Assembly: GCA_022448955.1 (NCBI GenBank)
Contig: JAKVCU010000085.1
Location: 1 to 40,367 of the forward strand
Direction of reading: 5' to 3'
DNA from: Saprospiraceae bacterium
GTDB taxonomy: Bacteria; Bacteroidota; Bacteroidia; Chitinophagales; Saprospiraceae
Length of the DNA: 40,367 bases
Under the pieces are notes generated by a model. The model saw only the letters and a list, made by a program, of their open reading frames with translations. It did not search any database and was not told the DNA's origin. Shown piece after piece: positions 40,284-40,367 of this stretch (its first letter is position 1; the number at the start of each line of letters is the position of its first letter). A program made the translations under genes and the position numbers.

Positions 40284-40367
40284 TTAAGCGGCTAGTCAAA
40301 ATTGCTTGTATAATAAAATTGTCCCTTCGAAAATTATAAGTAACTGACGATAGTAAAGTTACGCATG
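40284..40367 (+). repeat. Dispersed palindromic element, copy E, cut by window end
   Basis: Begins TTAAGCGGCTAG like copies A and B, continues TCAAAATTGCTTG and the loop AACTGACGATAGTAAAGTTAC, and is cut at the window end before the right arm. It starts 25 bp after copy D in the same orientation. Confidence 0.8.

Larger units (their letters stand above)
39896..40367. other. Right-end gap with two tandem palindromic elements
   Basis: 472 bp to the window end, no gene seen. It holds the esterase promoter region with a GCACT/AGTGC inverted repeat (39949-39963) and repeat copies D and E. Confidence 0.55.

Overview
The window looks like a chromosomal segment from a Bacteroidota bacterium, most likely a marine or aquatic member near Saprospiria/Lewinella (inference from gene content; no rRNA is present). 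Evidence: a SusC/SusD pair, several proteins with type IX secretion C-terminal sorting domains of type A and type B, promoters of the TTTG / TAnnTTTG kind, low G+C intergenic DNA, and a Rho factor with a long charged insert.

Left part (1-8.1 kb), housekeeping: the 3' end of a TonB-family protein with a Pro/Lys repeat linker, a secreted TPR protein, then on the minus strand serS, a membrane zinc metallopeptidase, frr and rpmH, and divergently rho. serS and rho share a 418-bp divergent promoter region. Strong stem-loops follow the TonB-like gene, the TPR gene, frr and rho, and another sits directly before the rpmH start codon.

Middle (8.1-17.7 kb): a secreted protein of unknown function convergent with an MscS-type channel, then two long paralogous subtilisin-like proteases facing each other tail to tail, both with Fn3-like modules, a GEVED domain and a T9SS sorting signal. 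A 1.2-kb gene-poor stretch follows.

Right part (17.7-39.9 kb), an accessory nutrient-uptake region: a GntP-family permease (minus), then on the plus strand SusC, SusD, a CRTAC1-like FG-GAP/ASPIC-UnbV protein, a type-B T9SS protein, a vanadium-haloperoxidase-like protein, a secreted GH2 beta-galactosidase and two lipoprotein sulfatases, and finally a convergent secreted alpha/beta-hydrolase. The GH2, sulfatase and esterase genes together fit breakdown of a sulfated, possibly acylated galactan; the SusCD-CRTAC1-type B-haloperoxidase block may be a separate module. No regulator of the HTCS, ECF-sigma or AraC kind is visible in the window.

The most unusual feature is non-coding. A dispersed, strongly palindromic element of about 130-180 bp occurs five times (16823, 19747, 25069, 40085, and 40284 cut by the window end), always between genes and mostly at module boundaries. 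Copies share TTAAGC-like ends, a long two-part stem and a conserved apical loop (core GACGATAG), with paired changes between copies that keep the stem. Two copies carry small GC-rich palindromes (CTGCC...GGCAG) inserted at arm positions, and a free-standing relative lies at 17533. No transposase is nearby. It may be a MITE-like element or a structured RNA/3'-UTR element.
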